Part shown: piece by piece, positions 1-7,495 of the stretch
How the letters are laid out: every line of letters starts with the position of its first letter
Numbering within the stretch: position 1 is the stretch's first letter
Source: Aureococcus anophagefferens
Taxonomy: Eukaryota; Sar; Pelagophyceae; Pelagomonadales; Pelagomonadaceae
NCBI RefSeq assembly: GCF_000186865.1
Contig: NW_008705621.1
Span: 59,333-71,598 of the forward strand
Length of the DNA stretch: 12,266 bases
Reading direction: 5' to 3'
The notes under the pieces: model-generated
Databases searched by the model: none
Told to the model about the DNA's origin: nothing
The model's input: only the letters and a program-made list of their open reading frames with translations
Position numbers and translations under genes: made by a program

Positions 1-22
1 CGCCATGGGATGATCCCGCTCC

Positions 23-46
23 GGCGCCTTCGGCGCCTTCGGCGCC
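23..46. repeat. 9-bp tandem repeat followed by a T-rich tract
   Basis: The unit GGCGCCTTC occurs twice in full and once in part, followed at about 49-77 by a tract made almost wholly of T. Both lie upstream of the sulfotransferase start. No function can be assigned. An in-frame ATG at 10 reads through this low-complexity stretch, giving a translation that looks non-biological, so the downstream ATG is preferred. Confidence 0.7.
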
Positions 47-118
47 TCTTTTTTTTTTATTTTTTGGATTTTTTCTCCTCGCCACTGGCCCGCCCGCCCC
101 ACATGAACTATACTCCGG

Positions 119-132
119 TATATATATATATA
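119..132 (+). promoter_or_regulatory. TA-dinucleotide tract, possible TATA element
   Basis: Seven consecutive TA units end 6 bases before the ATG at 139. A similar tract precedes the DUF288 gene and a TATATAAA precedes the gene at 9760, which suggests a core-promoter role. The very short distance to the ATG would leave almost no 5' UTR, so either the tract is not the functional TATA box or transcripts are nearly leaderless. Confidence 0.4.
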
Positions 133-138
133 CACATT

Positions 139-1122
139 ATGAGACTCCGTGTCCTCTCCATCGCCGTGCTCGCCCTCGGCACCGCAACGAACAACGACAC
201 TCGCGTTCAGACGAACAAAACTGAAGGAACCGTCGTGGAAACCCACGGCCAACCAAAAAGTGGTACCACGTGGTTGGAGGTCATCGCCGTTGCCATCATT
301 ACGGCCGGCGGCGGCAAGGCAAATAATAAGACGCGTTCCGCGAACTTTGCCAACGAAATACTTGTTTCTAACGAGAAGCATAGGCTGCCGGGCGCCATGA
401 GCAAGGCGATTGCGGTTCATGTCGCTATAGAACGGTCTTTCGATGCGTTCTTGAAACGTTGCGTCGATGACGGCATCACCATTGGGTCCGAGGCCTGCGT
501 GCCGCCCGCGTTCCTCGGGCCGCTCCCGGTCAACGCGCGCTACGTGCTCATCCTGCGGGACCCGCGCGCCGTTGTCGTCAGCTGGGCTCATTACAACGAA
601 CGTGTCAACCTGACGTCGCAAGGGAAAGCCTCCGAGGACTACATAATCGAAACGGTGCCGAAGTGCGCCGCGCTCGTGTCGCTCCGCTACTACTGGCACG
701 ACGAGTTGGTCCGGCGGACGCACCCGAGCCTGATTTTGTTCTACGAGGATCTCGCCGCGAACCCCGTCGACGAGTACTACCGGCTCGCGTCGTTCCTGGG
801 GGTCAGCCTCGAGCCCGACGTCATGCTCGGCGTCATCCACCGGACGTCGGCCGCGTCCATGAAGAAGGACGAGCAGCACCACCGGCTCCCGGGCCCGAAC
901 CGACCCGGCACCCCGCGAGCGAAAGTGCGGTCCGCGACGCCCGACGCCTTCCGCGAGGAAGTTTCAGCCCGAGCCTGGGCCAACGCGACGGCGGCGATGG
1001 CGCCGCTCCTCCACCCGGCGCTGCGGATGAAGTGGCTCTACAACGACCTCGATGTGAAGTTCCTGGGGCTCAATTTCGCTTACACTACCGTGACGTCGAA
1101 CTTGAAGACGTCGGTGGAATGA
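139..1122 (+). CDS. Secreted/Golgi-type sulfotransferase (PAPS-dependent)
   Basis: The predicted protein of 327 residues would transfer sulfate from PAPS to an acceptor, probably a glycan or other secretory-pathway substrate. The PAPS-binding 5'-phosphosulfate loop PKSGTTW is at residues 39-45. The 3'-phosphate motif RDPRAVVVSW is at 140-149, and the C-terminal half (FYEDLAANP, then SAASMKKDEQ) fits the Sulfotransfer_1 fold. A hydrophobic N-terminus (residues 1-17) looks like a signal peptide or anchor, and several NxT/S sequons agree with lumenal location. The ATG at 139 is chosen because the in-frame ATG at 10 reads through simple repeats, while 139 directly precedes the hydrophobic segment. 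Length is normal for the family and no break is visible. The last 43 bp overlap the 3' end of a gene on the other strand. The acceptor cannot be told from sequence. Confidence 0.85.
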   Translation: MRLRVLSIAVLALGTATNNDTRVQTNKTEGTVVETHGQPKSGTTWLEVIAVAIITAGGGKANNKTRSANFANEILVSNEKHRLPGAMSKAIAVHVAIERSFDAFLKRCVDDGITIGSEACVPPAFLGPLPVNARYVLILRDPRAVVVSWAHYNERVNLTSQGKASEDYIIETVPKCAALVSLRYYWHDELVRRTHPSLILFYEDLAANPVDEYYRLASFLGVSLEPDVMLGVIHRTSAASMKKDEQHHRLPGPNRPGTPRAKVRSATPDAFREEVSARAWANATAAMAPLLHPALRMKWLYNDLDVKFLGLNFAYTTVTSNLKTSVE

Positions 1123-1729
1123 CAGCCGCAGAGCAGCGTCGTCATCCGCTCCGCGAGGTACGAGTTCCCGTCCGCGAAGACGCGCGTGCCCGGCGGGAGG
1201 TTGGCGAGCTGGAAGCGCCAGGGCCGGTAGGGGCGCGTGCGATTGAGCACCGCCGCGTACGCGTCGCCGACGCACGCCCAGTTGTAGCGCGTGAGCGTGC
1301 ACCACTCGTGGTCGCTCGCCGACACGACGTCGTAGTTCGCCCGCAATTTCTTGCTCCAATCTGAAATCCCCGGGGTCCTTTGGGCCACGCGGGCAAGGAT
1401 CGATGAGTAACAGGTTTCGAGTTTGCTCTCTTGGTCCCCCCATCGACCTAGTGCTGAAACCACACGTCAAGGGGAACATATCGTTGACTCCGCCAGCCTT
1501 TTTCTTTCCTGCGGAGTGCTGCGGGGTTTTGGCTGACGTCGCCTCTACAATTTGGATGGAGAGGTACGCCTGGAAGCGCGCCCGAGAAGCAAGCTCGAAC
1601 GCGAGGCTGCGGAGCGGCGCACTCGCTGACGACGGTGGCGTCCTGGCTGATAGAATCTATAGCACTCGCGTTGAGGTGGGCCAGGGCGACTACGAGAGAC
1701 AGCGCCGCTGCTCGGGCACCGCACGTCAT
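1080..1729 (-). CDS. Small secreted protein with GNSYL motif, probably spliced or frame-broken
   Basis: Reading starts at the ATG at 1729 (MTCGARAAALSLVVALAHLNASA), a typical signal peptide. The C-terminal part, from about 1360 to 1080, reads as convincing coding sequence in another frame (SDHEWCTLTRYNWACVGDAY, then FADGNSYLAERMTTLLCG). A GT-AG intron from 1548 down to 1361 (188 nt, donor GTAGAG, acceptor TTTCAG) joins the two frames exactly and gives 153 residues. A one-base frameshift near 1460 is the alternative. I do not recognise the family. The GNSYL segment loosely recalls the first block of SGNH/PC-esterase-like proteins, but the other catalytic blocks are not visible, so this may be a fragment. 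The start lies inside the open frame of the upstream glycosyltransferase, so it could instead be that protein's tail. The 3' end overlaps the sulfotransferase by 43 bp. Confidence 0.45.
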
Positions 1730-2504
1730 CCTGAGGTGATGGGCGCAATAGTGGAACTCGTCGATGGCGGCGACATCAAAATTACGCGCGTTTACGCGCG
1801 GCATGTTGTCGAGGCTTACCGTGCCCGGGTTCCACTGGTCAAGGAGAGCACCGTACTCTTGATGTCGGATGTTGGCGTGAAATCGGAAGTTACCGCTCTT
1901 GACGGTAGACGGCGACGTGCACCAAAAAGTCTCCTGGGCGACTACGTTCCCGCGAGGTCGCTTCGGGTGGTCGGTGCAATAGGAAAGGAGGTGGTCTGTG
2001 CGGTAGAGTCCATCCGATGCCACCCATCTGGCCCATGGGTTACGACTCTTTAGGTCCTTTTTGCACGTCTCTAAAATTGAAGTGTCGGCAAGAGGTCGTA
2101 GGGCCTCGGCGTTCAGGATCGCAAAGGACGAATAGACGCTCGCTCGCGGACCAAGAGCGCCGCCACCGCCAGTCACGATTGGAACTGAAACGTTTGCATC
2201 GAAGGGGAGCGTCCTAGCTATCGCATCCAGGAATCGCGGCAACGCCAGAACGTTCCACCAGACGTCGTGCGTGGTGAAGATGTAGTACCTGATGCCGAAC
2301 GGGTCGAATTTCGCGAGAGCGCGGCCGTAGGCACATTCGTGTCGCCTCCGCATGGCTGATACCTGGTTCACAGCGCCTGGGAATCCGCAGGATTCGACAC
2401 CCAATTCAGGAAAGTCACCATCTGCATAGATTGCCTTGTGCTTAAAATGTGCGAGGAAGGCGCGATTGATCGCGTCGATTCGATCCGTTCGCACGTCGGC
2501 GTTG
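1448..2504 (-). CDS. Second GT-A-type glycosyltransferase domain (family uncertain)
   Basis: This open frame has no usable ATG; its first in-frame initiator would be GTG, which is unlikely in a eukaryote. It begins near an acceptor-like TTCTAAG and reads SNADVRTDRIDAINRAFLAHF, then ADGDFPEL. Next come RYYIFTTHDVWWNVLALPRF, where THD sits at the place of a GT-A metal-binding DxD, and VTGGGGALGPRASVYSSF, resembling the GGGG turn of fringe/DUF604 enzymes, followed by DGLYRTDHLLSYC. A GT15-like reading of the DGDFPE region is also possible, so the family is left open. The missing first strand (CLAAIVYLAP) lies at the end of the neighbouring frame, and a 50-nt GT-AG intron (2554-2505) joins them in phase. 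The last 90 residues may instead belong to the next gene, whose signal peptide starts at 1729. Confidence 0.5.
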
Positions 2505-2554
2505 CTTAGAACGACCTAAGCGATTCAATGGTGTAACTTTCGGTGGGGGGTCAC

Positions 2555-3615
2555 CTAGGCGCCAAATAGACAATAGCGGCAAGGCAGTCGCCCCGCAGAT
2601 CGCAAGGTCGAGGCGTCGGATTTTCTTTTAACGCGTCAAGCGTGGATTCATTGAAATCTAATCGGAAGAGTCGATGGTCAGAATCGCTAATCTCCTGGCG
2701 ACGGCCACGTTCGGGCAACCCGTTTGCGGTCGCCAGGGAGAGTGGCGGCAGGTGTCCGTCGTCGAGGATCGTTGTCCATGCCCGCTTGCGACAGAGCGGT
2801 GGGAAGATCCGATAGACAGAGCGCGTACTCCGAGAGAGAGAGGCGCCAACGGTGATCTGGCTGAGGCCGGATGGAAAACATGCTTGTGACGCGAGTTTTT
2901 TGTCGACGACGCGTTTCTCTGATCCTTCCCACTCGAAGAAGCGCTGCCAGCAGACGACGCGAATACCGCGCCAATCACCGGGCAAATCTTCTGGAGTCGT
3001 GCTCGCAGCTTGAAACACTACGATGTCTGGCTCAGGGACCTCGCAAGGGAAAATTTACGTACGCCGAAGCGCGCGTCTGGCCATCGCGTCTCGCGGAAGA
3101 GCGTCGGTCGCCGCAAGTCGTGTCGTCACCACCAGTGATACGCTGTCCCACGCAAGCCGGAGATCAAAAAGCTCGAGTTGATCGACCACGGGCCAAAATT
3201 CGGGAGGCTGGAGCCGCCGCGAAAAGCACGCATGCTGGTCAGCCTCGGCAACGTGGAAGCGCTCGTATTCGGCCAGCAACGCTACCAGAGCGAGTTTCAC
3301 GGATGACGGCACTGTCCTATACACGTATACAATCCATTCGAAGCTCGCGTGCGTCTGCGCAAGAACGCTTGGAAAAGTGTATGAACGGAATATTTCGAAC
3401 TCGGTTAAAGGACGGGCAACGCTCTCGCGTCGCCCGAGCCTCGATATCAACACGTGTTCCACATTCTGCCAGGTCTTTGGTGCACGACGATGTGATAGCA
3501 CTGACGCGCATGCTGGTGATTGTCCCTGTCCCAGCGCAGCTAGAAGGACCACAATCGAGAGAAGCATATGCAATTTGGAAGATTGCTGAGGAACGTTGAA
3601 ATAATTTAATTGCAT
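2555..3615 (-). CDS. Rhamnosyltransferase-like GT-A domain (PF11316-like), first part of a two-domain gene
   Basis: From the ATG at 3615 the protein has a signal peptide or anchor (MLLSIVVLLAALGQ, residues 17-30; the ATG at 3567 is an alternative start). It continues with EHVLISRLGRRES, EFEIFRSYTFPSVLAQTHASF and EWIVYVYRTVP (residues 53-103), the N-terminal pattern of the putative rhamnosyltransferase family. The motif TTRLAATDAL (164-173) sits where the family normally has TTRLDxDDAL, so one expected acidic residue appears to be alanine. An in-frame TAA follows at 3057-3055, yet coding resumes in the same frame (DIVVFQAASTTPEDLPG, then ACFPSGLSQITVG). A 36-nt GT-AG segment (3062-3027) would remove the stop in phase. 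A nonsense mutation or paired indels are alternatives. The frame then runs into CLAAIVYLAP, the expected first strand of the next domain. Sugar and acceptor are unknown. Confidence 0.65.
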
Positions 3616-3644
3616 TTTCGACGACTTCTAGAGAAAGTAGCTTT

Positions 3645-3821
3645 CTAGTCAATCAGATAATGATTGGCAGCAGCCCGGCGCTGGACCGCTTGCGACAGCG
3701 CCGCCACAGCTGCCTCAAAATCAGGGGAAACAACCAGCTGCAGATAATTCTCACGCACCAACTGGTGCACCGCCCGACCGATGTAATCCATCTGCAGCCA
3801 GTGCGCGAAACGACCATATGG
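3645..3821 (-). other. Open frame without start, possible exon or gene remnant
   Basis: Between a TAG at 3824-3822 and a TAG at 3647-3645 one minus-strand frame encodes 58 residues of protein-like, amphipathic helical sequence (RFAHWLQMDYIGRAVHQLVR, then DFEAAVAALSQAVQ). Only an internal ATG is present. CTAG directly before the frame could be a splice acceptor, but no upstream exon was found. The segment is closer to balanced base composition than nearby genes. I do not recognise it. It could be a last exon, a piece of a decayed gene, or chance. Confidence 0.25.
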
Positions 3822-4199
3822 CTAGCCGCGGCCATAGGAATTATTAATTATTAATCTGCGGTCGCCCGGCTAGAGGTCCTCATAGAGGCCCTCCGTCCAC
3901 CGCAGGCGCGGGGGTCCAACGGACGTCCAACGGGCGTCCAACGGACGTCCAACGGACGTGGGACAATTCGTTTAAAATATTCGTTTCGGGCTCTGACCAC
4001 GGTCGACCCCCCCCAGAAGTACGAAACAATTGCTAACGATACCGGGTGGTCCCGGGGGCGGTCACGACGCGTCCGCCCCAGTCCGGGGACGTCCGCGAGG
4101 GACGGCGTCGGCCAGGGGCTCGGATGGGACGGCGTCGGTGGTGTGGCGCGCGCGCGCGCGAAACGACGCCCGCGGGCGAAACGCGCGCGAAAAGCGGAC
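3822..4199. other. Gene-free stretch with a minisatellite
   Basis: About 380 bp between two minus-strand coding segments. It holds the 11-bp tandem repeat described separately, an AT-rich patch near 3838-3855 (TTATTAATTATTAAT) and a run of alternating CG near 4146-4160. The long minus-strand frame crossing here is arginine- and proline-rich and looks like a shadow of GC-rich sequence. Confidence 0.5.
3914..3957. repeat. 11-bp tandem repeat, four units
   Basis: Four consecutive copies of GTCCAACGGAC, the second ending GGGC. A degenerate GTGGGAC follows. Because 11 is not a multiple of 3, the repeat is unlikely to be part of a conserved coding region. Confidence 0.85.
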
Positions 4200-4752
4200 T
4201 CAGTGCGCCGCCGCGGTCGTGATCGCGCGCTCGGCGGCCGAGGTGATCGTGTACGTCGCGCGTGGCGCGACGGCGGTGGTGCCGCCGACGACGGGCTGGT
4301 CCTCGCGGCCGTCGCCCGAGTCGAGCTTTCGGAGAACGCTCCTGCCGTTCGCGCGGTAGATGCGGACGGTGAAGCGGCGCGTGTCCGCGCCCGTGCGGTC
4401 GAAGAGGCGCACCAGGACGACGGGGTCCCCGGGGCGGTACTCCTCGTTGTCGTGCGTCCGCGTCGCGCGGTCGTCCGCGACGACGTAGCCCTTCCCGCCG
4501 CTCCCGCGCTGCTCCATGACGCGCGCGAGCAAAAAGGCGTGCGTGCTGCCGCCGCCCTCGCGCTGCGGGCGCCAGTAGTCGCCCGTCTCCAGCGCCACAA
4601 GTCGCCGACGTTCAGCGACTCCGCGAGCGTCCACCGACGCCCCCCAACTAAGGGCTGCCCCGCGGCGGCAACGACGACGGGCTGCCCGTAGAACCGGCCA
4701 CGTTCGCGGCGCACCTTCGGCTGTGCGCGAAGAAGTAGAGAGTGCGCGCCAT
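4200..4752 (-). pseudogene. Broken gene for a possible BAH/Tudor-like domain protein
   Basis: Three minus-strand frames join into one plausible protein. The ATG at 4752 opens MARTLYFFAHS. Near 4720 the frame moves to PKVRRERGRFYGQPVVVAA and LVGGRRWTLAESLNVGD. Near 4600 it moves again to LVALETGDYWRPQ, THAFLLARVMEQ, EEYRPGDPVVLVRLFDR and TVRIYRANGRSV, ending at 4200. Each break is repaired by one extra base, and splicing cannot explain such short steps. The pattern GDLVAL, then FLLARV, then GDPVVLVRLF recalls chromatin-associated BAH/Tudor-type barrels that are common in algal proteins, but the identity is only suggestive. With the breaks repaired the protein would be about 184 residues. Either the gene is decaying or the assembly carries two single-base deletions. 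An intron ending at the CAG at about 4722 is an alternative for the first break. Confidence 0.5.
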
Positions 4753-4830
4753 GGTCCAAAACCCATGATCAGCAGACCATGCAAACGACGCTATCGACAA
4801 CGATGTCGATTTCGAGCGGCTGTATCTGGG

Positions 4831-4857
4831 CTGAAATGCGCCAATTGCGCATTTCAG
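4831..4857. repeat. Perfect 11-bp inverted repeat
   Basis: Arms CTGAAATGCGC and GCGCATTTCAG flank a five-base CAATT loop. It lies about 80 bp upstream of the minus-strand ATG at 4752. It might be a protein-binding site or a small hairpin; no T-run follows. Confidence 0.75.
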
Positions 4858-5336
4858 GCGAGGCGCTGATTGGCTACGCAATGGTTCCAGCGCTTCGCTC
4901 CGCTGGAGGCGGCCAGGACCGTCCCCCGCGGGCGCGCCCCCGCGCCACCCACGTCCCAGGGGGGCCTGGGACACGTCCGGCCAGGCGCCGGGGCCGAAGA
5001 CGTCAACCCTGAATTAAACGGAGTTTCAGGGGGGAGTCGACCGCGACCCTAGCCTTCGCGCACTGTCTGCAGCCCTGGCGAAAACTTCCTCACGTCCCAG
5101 GTGAAACTTTGAAACGTCCCGGCTGGGGGAACGTTTGGGGAACCTCTCTGGGTCCGTCGGCCTTCATTCTGGCACACTTTAATTGAAATTGAGCTCAGCC
5201 TCCCACTTGAGGGAGGAGTCTACTCTGCTTCCTTTAGCTCAGGCTAGTGGGAGATACGAAAGGCCAAGTGGAAAAGGCGTCGGAAATTGCATTTACGGCA
5301 GTACAATATGTTTCCGGTAACGGGTTAGTGAGTTTA

Positions 5337-5384
5337 GACCACCTATCATCATCCAGCTAAATAAAACTGCTGGTTGTGGTGGTC
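5337..5384. other. Compound hairpin
   Basis: An outer stem GACCACC/GGTGGTC (5337-5343 with 5378-5384) and an inner stem CCAGC/GCTGG (5353-5357 with 5369-5373) enclose an AT-rich loop. They are separated by a 9 by 4 nt internal loop. A structured RNA or a chance fold are both possible. Confidence 0.35.
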
Positions 5385-5392
5385 CTCTCCCA

Positions 5393-5422
5393 GGGAAATT
5401 TATAAAGCTTAAGCTTATTGTA
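5393..5422 (+). repeat. Dispersed palindromic element, copy 1
   Basis: The core AAGCTTAAGCTT (two fused HindIII sites) is at 5405-5416. It lies in a 21-base stretch (5402-5422) that is repeated exactly on the other strand at 8356-8376. The flank GGGAAATTTA is also shared. See the copies at 6959 and 8356. Confidence 0.7.
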
Positions 5423-5856
5423 CCTAATTGTACCTATGACATTTTGGCAGGACCAAATCTCGACTTGTCAAAGCACGACTCATAGTGAACTTTGTGAAGT
5501 CTTCAAATTTCGACTGAATTAGTAGCTTCTAGCGTACGCGACTTTGGTGGCGGCGTCTCCCTGGGGATTCCGCGTGCAGCGGTCGCGGCGAACGGCGACG
5601 CTTCGGAGGCGGTCCAAATGAGCTCGCTTTTCATTGGTCGTATATCATCATTCAAAGAGATCTTGGGGGAGCTCTAAGAGGCCGACGGCGCGTCCACTCG
5701 AAGGGCGTGGCGGCTTGCAAGCGAATGAGCGCCGGTCCACGCCCATGCTTCTTAAATGGATTTAGGGAGGACCGGTCTAGTTCGCCATGTCTTCGCACGC
5801 GTGGGAAACCGCCATCCGCTCGACAGCTCGCGGCGGCCGAAGCGCGATGTGTCGCC

Positions 5857-6528
5857 TCACCGAGCCGACGCTCCGTTCCGCCGCGAGAACGCTCGCCTCG
5901 CCGCGACGGCCTCGATCTCGGAAAGGCCGGCGCGATCTCCGTCGTCGAAAGCGACGTCCCACAGCTTCATGCGTCGCGCCTTCTCTCCCGGTCGGCGCCG
6001 CACGTCCCCGACCGTGACCTCGGCGACGGTGCCGTCGTACGCTTCTCCGTCGTAGAAGAACTTGGTGACGCGGTCGCCTTCGCCCGGCGCCTCCCCCGAC
6101 CCGAATTTTTTCTTGTTGAAGACGCCGTACGCTTCTTTGTACCATTCCTCGTCTTCGGCGAGCTCCAGGACCGTGTACAGCGGACACGGGGCGTCCCCGG
6201 CGTCCACGACCCACTCCGACGACGTCCTTTGGTAGCGCACCTTCGCGATAGCCTTGCGCAGACCATCTTGATCCGTGAACCATTTTCCCGCGAGTTCCTT
6301 CGTCCATTGCTTCGTACCAAACGCCAAGAGCTTGTTCGCCGCTTCTTCCGCGACGCGAATTGATTTTCGCGGCATGGTTTGCTCGGCGCATCGGCGCTTT
6401 CTTCCCGTTTTTGCGTCGCTTCCTTTCCCGCGGCGCACACGTCCTCGCGTGATGCCGTAGGCCACGCCCAACCCTCCGATGACAACGCCGAGGCCCGCGA
6501 TACCTCGAGCGAGCTTACGTCCACTCAT
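5857..6528 (-). CDS. Membrane-anchored protein with C-terminal Tudor-like domain
   Basis: An intact ATG-to-stop frame of 223 residues. Residues 6-26 (LARGIAGLGVVIGGLGVAYG) form one glycine-rich hydrophobic helix followed by a strongly basic stretch (28-46), as in a signal anchor or membrane anchor. The middle (60-140) is charged and unrecognised (QWTKELAGKWFTDQDGLRKA). Residues 149-207 match the Tudor/PTM-like pattern: GEGDRVTKFFYDGEAYDGTV, then MKLWDVAFDDGD and LSEIEAV, i.e. G.rV...F.dG..Y.GtV and W.V.fdDGD...E. Such domains usually bind methylated lysine or arginine in the nucleus, which fits poorly with a membrane anchor. The helix may therefore be a targeting peptide, or the domain has another ligand. 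The function is not known. The start is the first ATG after an upstream TGA-rich region. Confidence 0.8.
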   Translation of the reverse strand: MSGRKLARGIAGLGVVIGGLGVAYGITRGRVRRGKGSDAKTGRKRRCAEQTMPRKSIRVAEEAANKLLAFGTKQWTKELAGKWFTDQDGLRKAIAKVRYQRTSSEWVVDAGDAPCPLYTVLELAEDEEWYKEAYGVFNKKKFGSGEAPGEGDRVTKFFYDGEAYDGTVAEVTVGDVRRRPGEKARRMKLWDVAFDDGDRAGLSEIEAVAARRAFSRRNGASAR

Positions 6529-7084
6529 CTTCGCTCAATAGAGCGTGTTCAGTGGCGCCGAAGCTCTAGAGGTTACTAGTACTTAAGTAGTCATATAGGG
6601 ATCCCTAGACTTCAAGAGCTAGAGATGCCCCCCCCCGGGCCCGCTTCATCTGCAGTATGCCCAGGTGCCTTCAGAGATTATTTCCGTGACGGAGGAAGGT
6701 AGGGCAGGGTGGGCTGTTTCGTGTTCGTTCAACCTGAATGTGCTCCACGCGGGTCGTCATACGACCATAGTTTCACCCGTTCATATGGTGATTTTGAAGT
6801 GAAAATTAGAAGCACCCCTCCCTCCCCTGAAAATTATAATTCACCCCTACTTAAATTAAATTAACTCCTGCTCCTGCTTCTACTGCTGTGGAAACCTGGT
6901 GCAGTGGTCATCTAAGCGACAGACAATCACTGCAGGTAGTACCATGCAAGGGCATAATATTTTAAAAAAGCTTAAGCTAATTGTAATAAAACTAGAGCTC
7001 ATTGTGGTAAAGCTTAGTGAAGATCGATGAATTCAACCGCTGACTCGATGAGAATAACTTCACTATAATGAGATCAACGACTGG
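6529..7084. other. Gene-free, AT-richer region
   Basis: No protein-like frame was seen. It contains a run of ten C at 6628-6637, a small hairpin GGTCGT/ACGACC near 6752-6766, pyrimidine-rich CACCCCT motifs near 6811-6850 and copy 2 of the dispersed palindromic element at 6959-6985. No RNA gene was recognised. Confidence 0.5.
6959..6985 (+). repeat. Dispersed palindromic element, copy 2
   Basis: ATTTTAA, then AAAGCTTAAGCT, then ATTGTA, matching the copy at 8356-8391 (read on the minus strand) at nearly every position. The final T of the palindrome is A here. Its orientation is the same as copy 1. Confidence 0.6.
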
Positions 7085-7480
7085 CGGTCACTGCAGGCGA
7101 GCTACTGCTATCGAGCATGGCTGTCAACGATCGCTGATGCTGGGTTCGGCATGTTCCGGGTCTTCGAGGGAGAAAGTGAGGGTAGTTCGCAGTAGAAACC
7201 CGGGGTCGGCGGTCTCGAAAAAACACTCCATGTCATCCGAGGGGCTGCAGAAGCTGAGCGGCCCTGTGGGGGCGCGACGCGTGACGCGAGGGGGGCGGGC
7301 AAGAGTGATCTCGGCTTCTGCGTGTTCGCCCGCGACACGGACTGGAGTTTCGAGGTCTCCGAGCCCGAGTTCCTACGGCGAAGTGCTCTCGTTTTCTTCC
7401 CCCGTGAAGCATAACATGCCAAACCCAGCTTCATAGATCGTGGGGCCATGCTCTGTATAATGAATTGCTTGCAGTGAGAT
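7085..7480. repeat. Imperfect inverted duplication with arms of about 170 bp
   Basis: The plus strand from about 7085 to 7258 resembles the minus strand from about 7480 down to 7310. Landmarks line up: (G/C)TCACTGCA, GAGCATGG, GCTGGGTT(C/T)GGCATGTT, TTCGC(A/C)GTAG, CTCGAAA and GCAGAAGC(T/C)GAG. The inner 120 bases align without gaps, and by eye 82 of 120 match. About 50 bp separate the arms. On the minus strand the right arm can be read as a short frame (LVGRISLQAIHYTEHG, then EAGFGMLCFTGEE and a TAG), and the left arm has the matching TAG but is frameshifted upstream. Differences are spread evenly over codon positions, so coding is not supported. It may be an old head-to-head duplication, a foldback element or two gene remnants. 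Confidence 0.6.
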
Positions 7481-7495
7481 ACGTCCGACCAATGA

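Larger units (their letters stand above)
4753..5856. other. Long gene-free region
   Basis: About 1.1 kb with no convincing protein in any frame. The part to about 5010 is GC-rich and gives arginine/proline shadow translations. From about 5150 the sequence becomes markedly more AT-rich. Visible structures are an inverted repeat at 4831-4857, a small hairpin CCTCCC/GGGAGG at 5199-5216, a compound hairpin at 5337-5384 and copy 1 of a dispersed palindromic element at 5393-5422. No RNA gene was recognised. Confidence 0.5.

Noticed and set aside
10..138. N-terminal extension of the sulfotransferase from the ATG at 10
   Set aside because: It would translate GGCGCC repeats, a T tract and TA repeats into a low-complexity Arg/Phe/Ile leader. 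The ATG at 139 starts directly at a normal signal peptide.
3851..4199. Long minus-strand frame continuing past the BAH/Tudor-like gene
   Set aside because: Here the translation is Arg/Ala/Pro/Ser-rich and crosses the 11-bp tandem repeat; the coding signal of that gene ends in another frame at 4200.
5000..5700. tRNA or other structured RNA gene
   Set aside because: No T-arm consensus or paired acceptor stem was found; only small isolated hairpins are visible.
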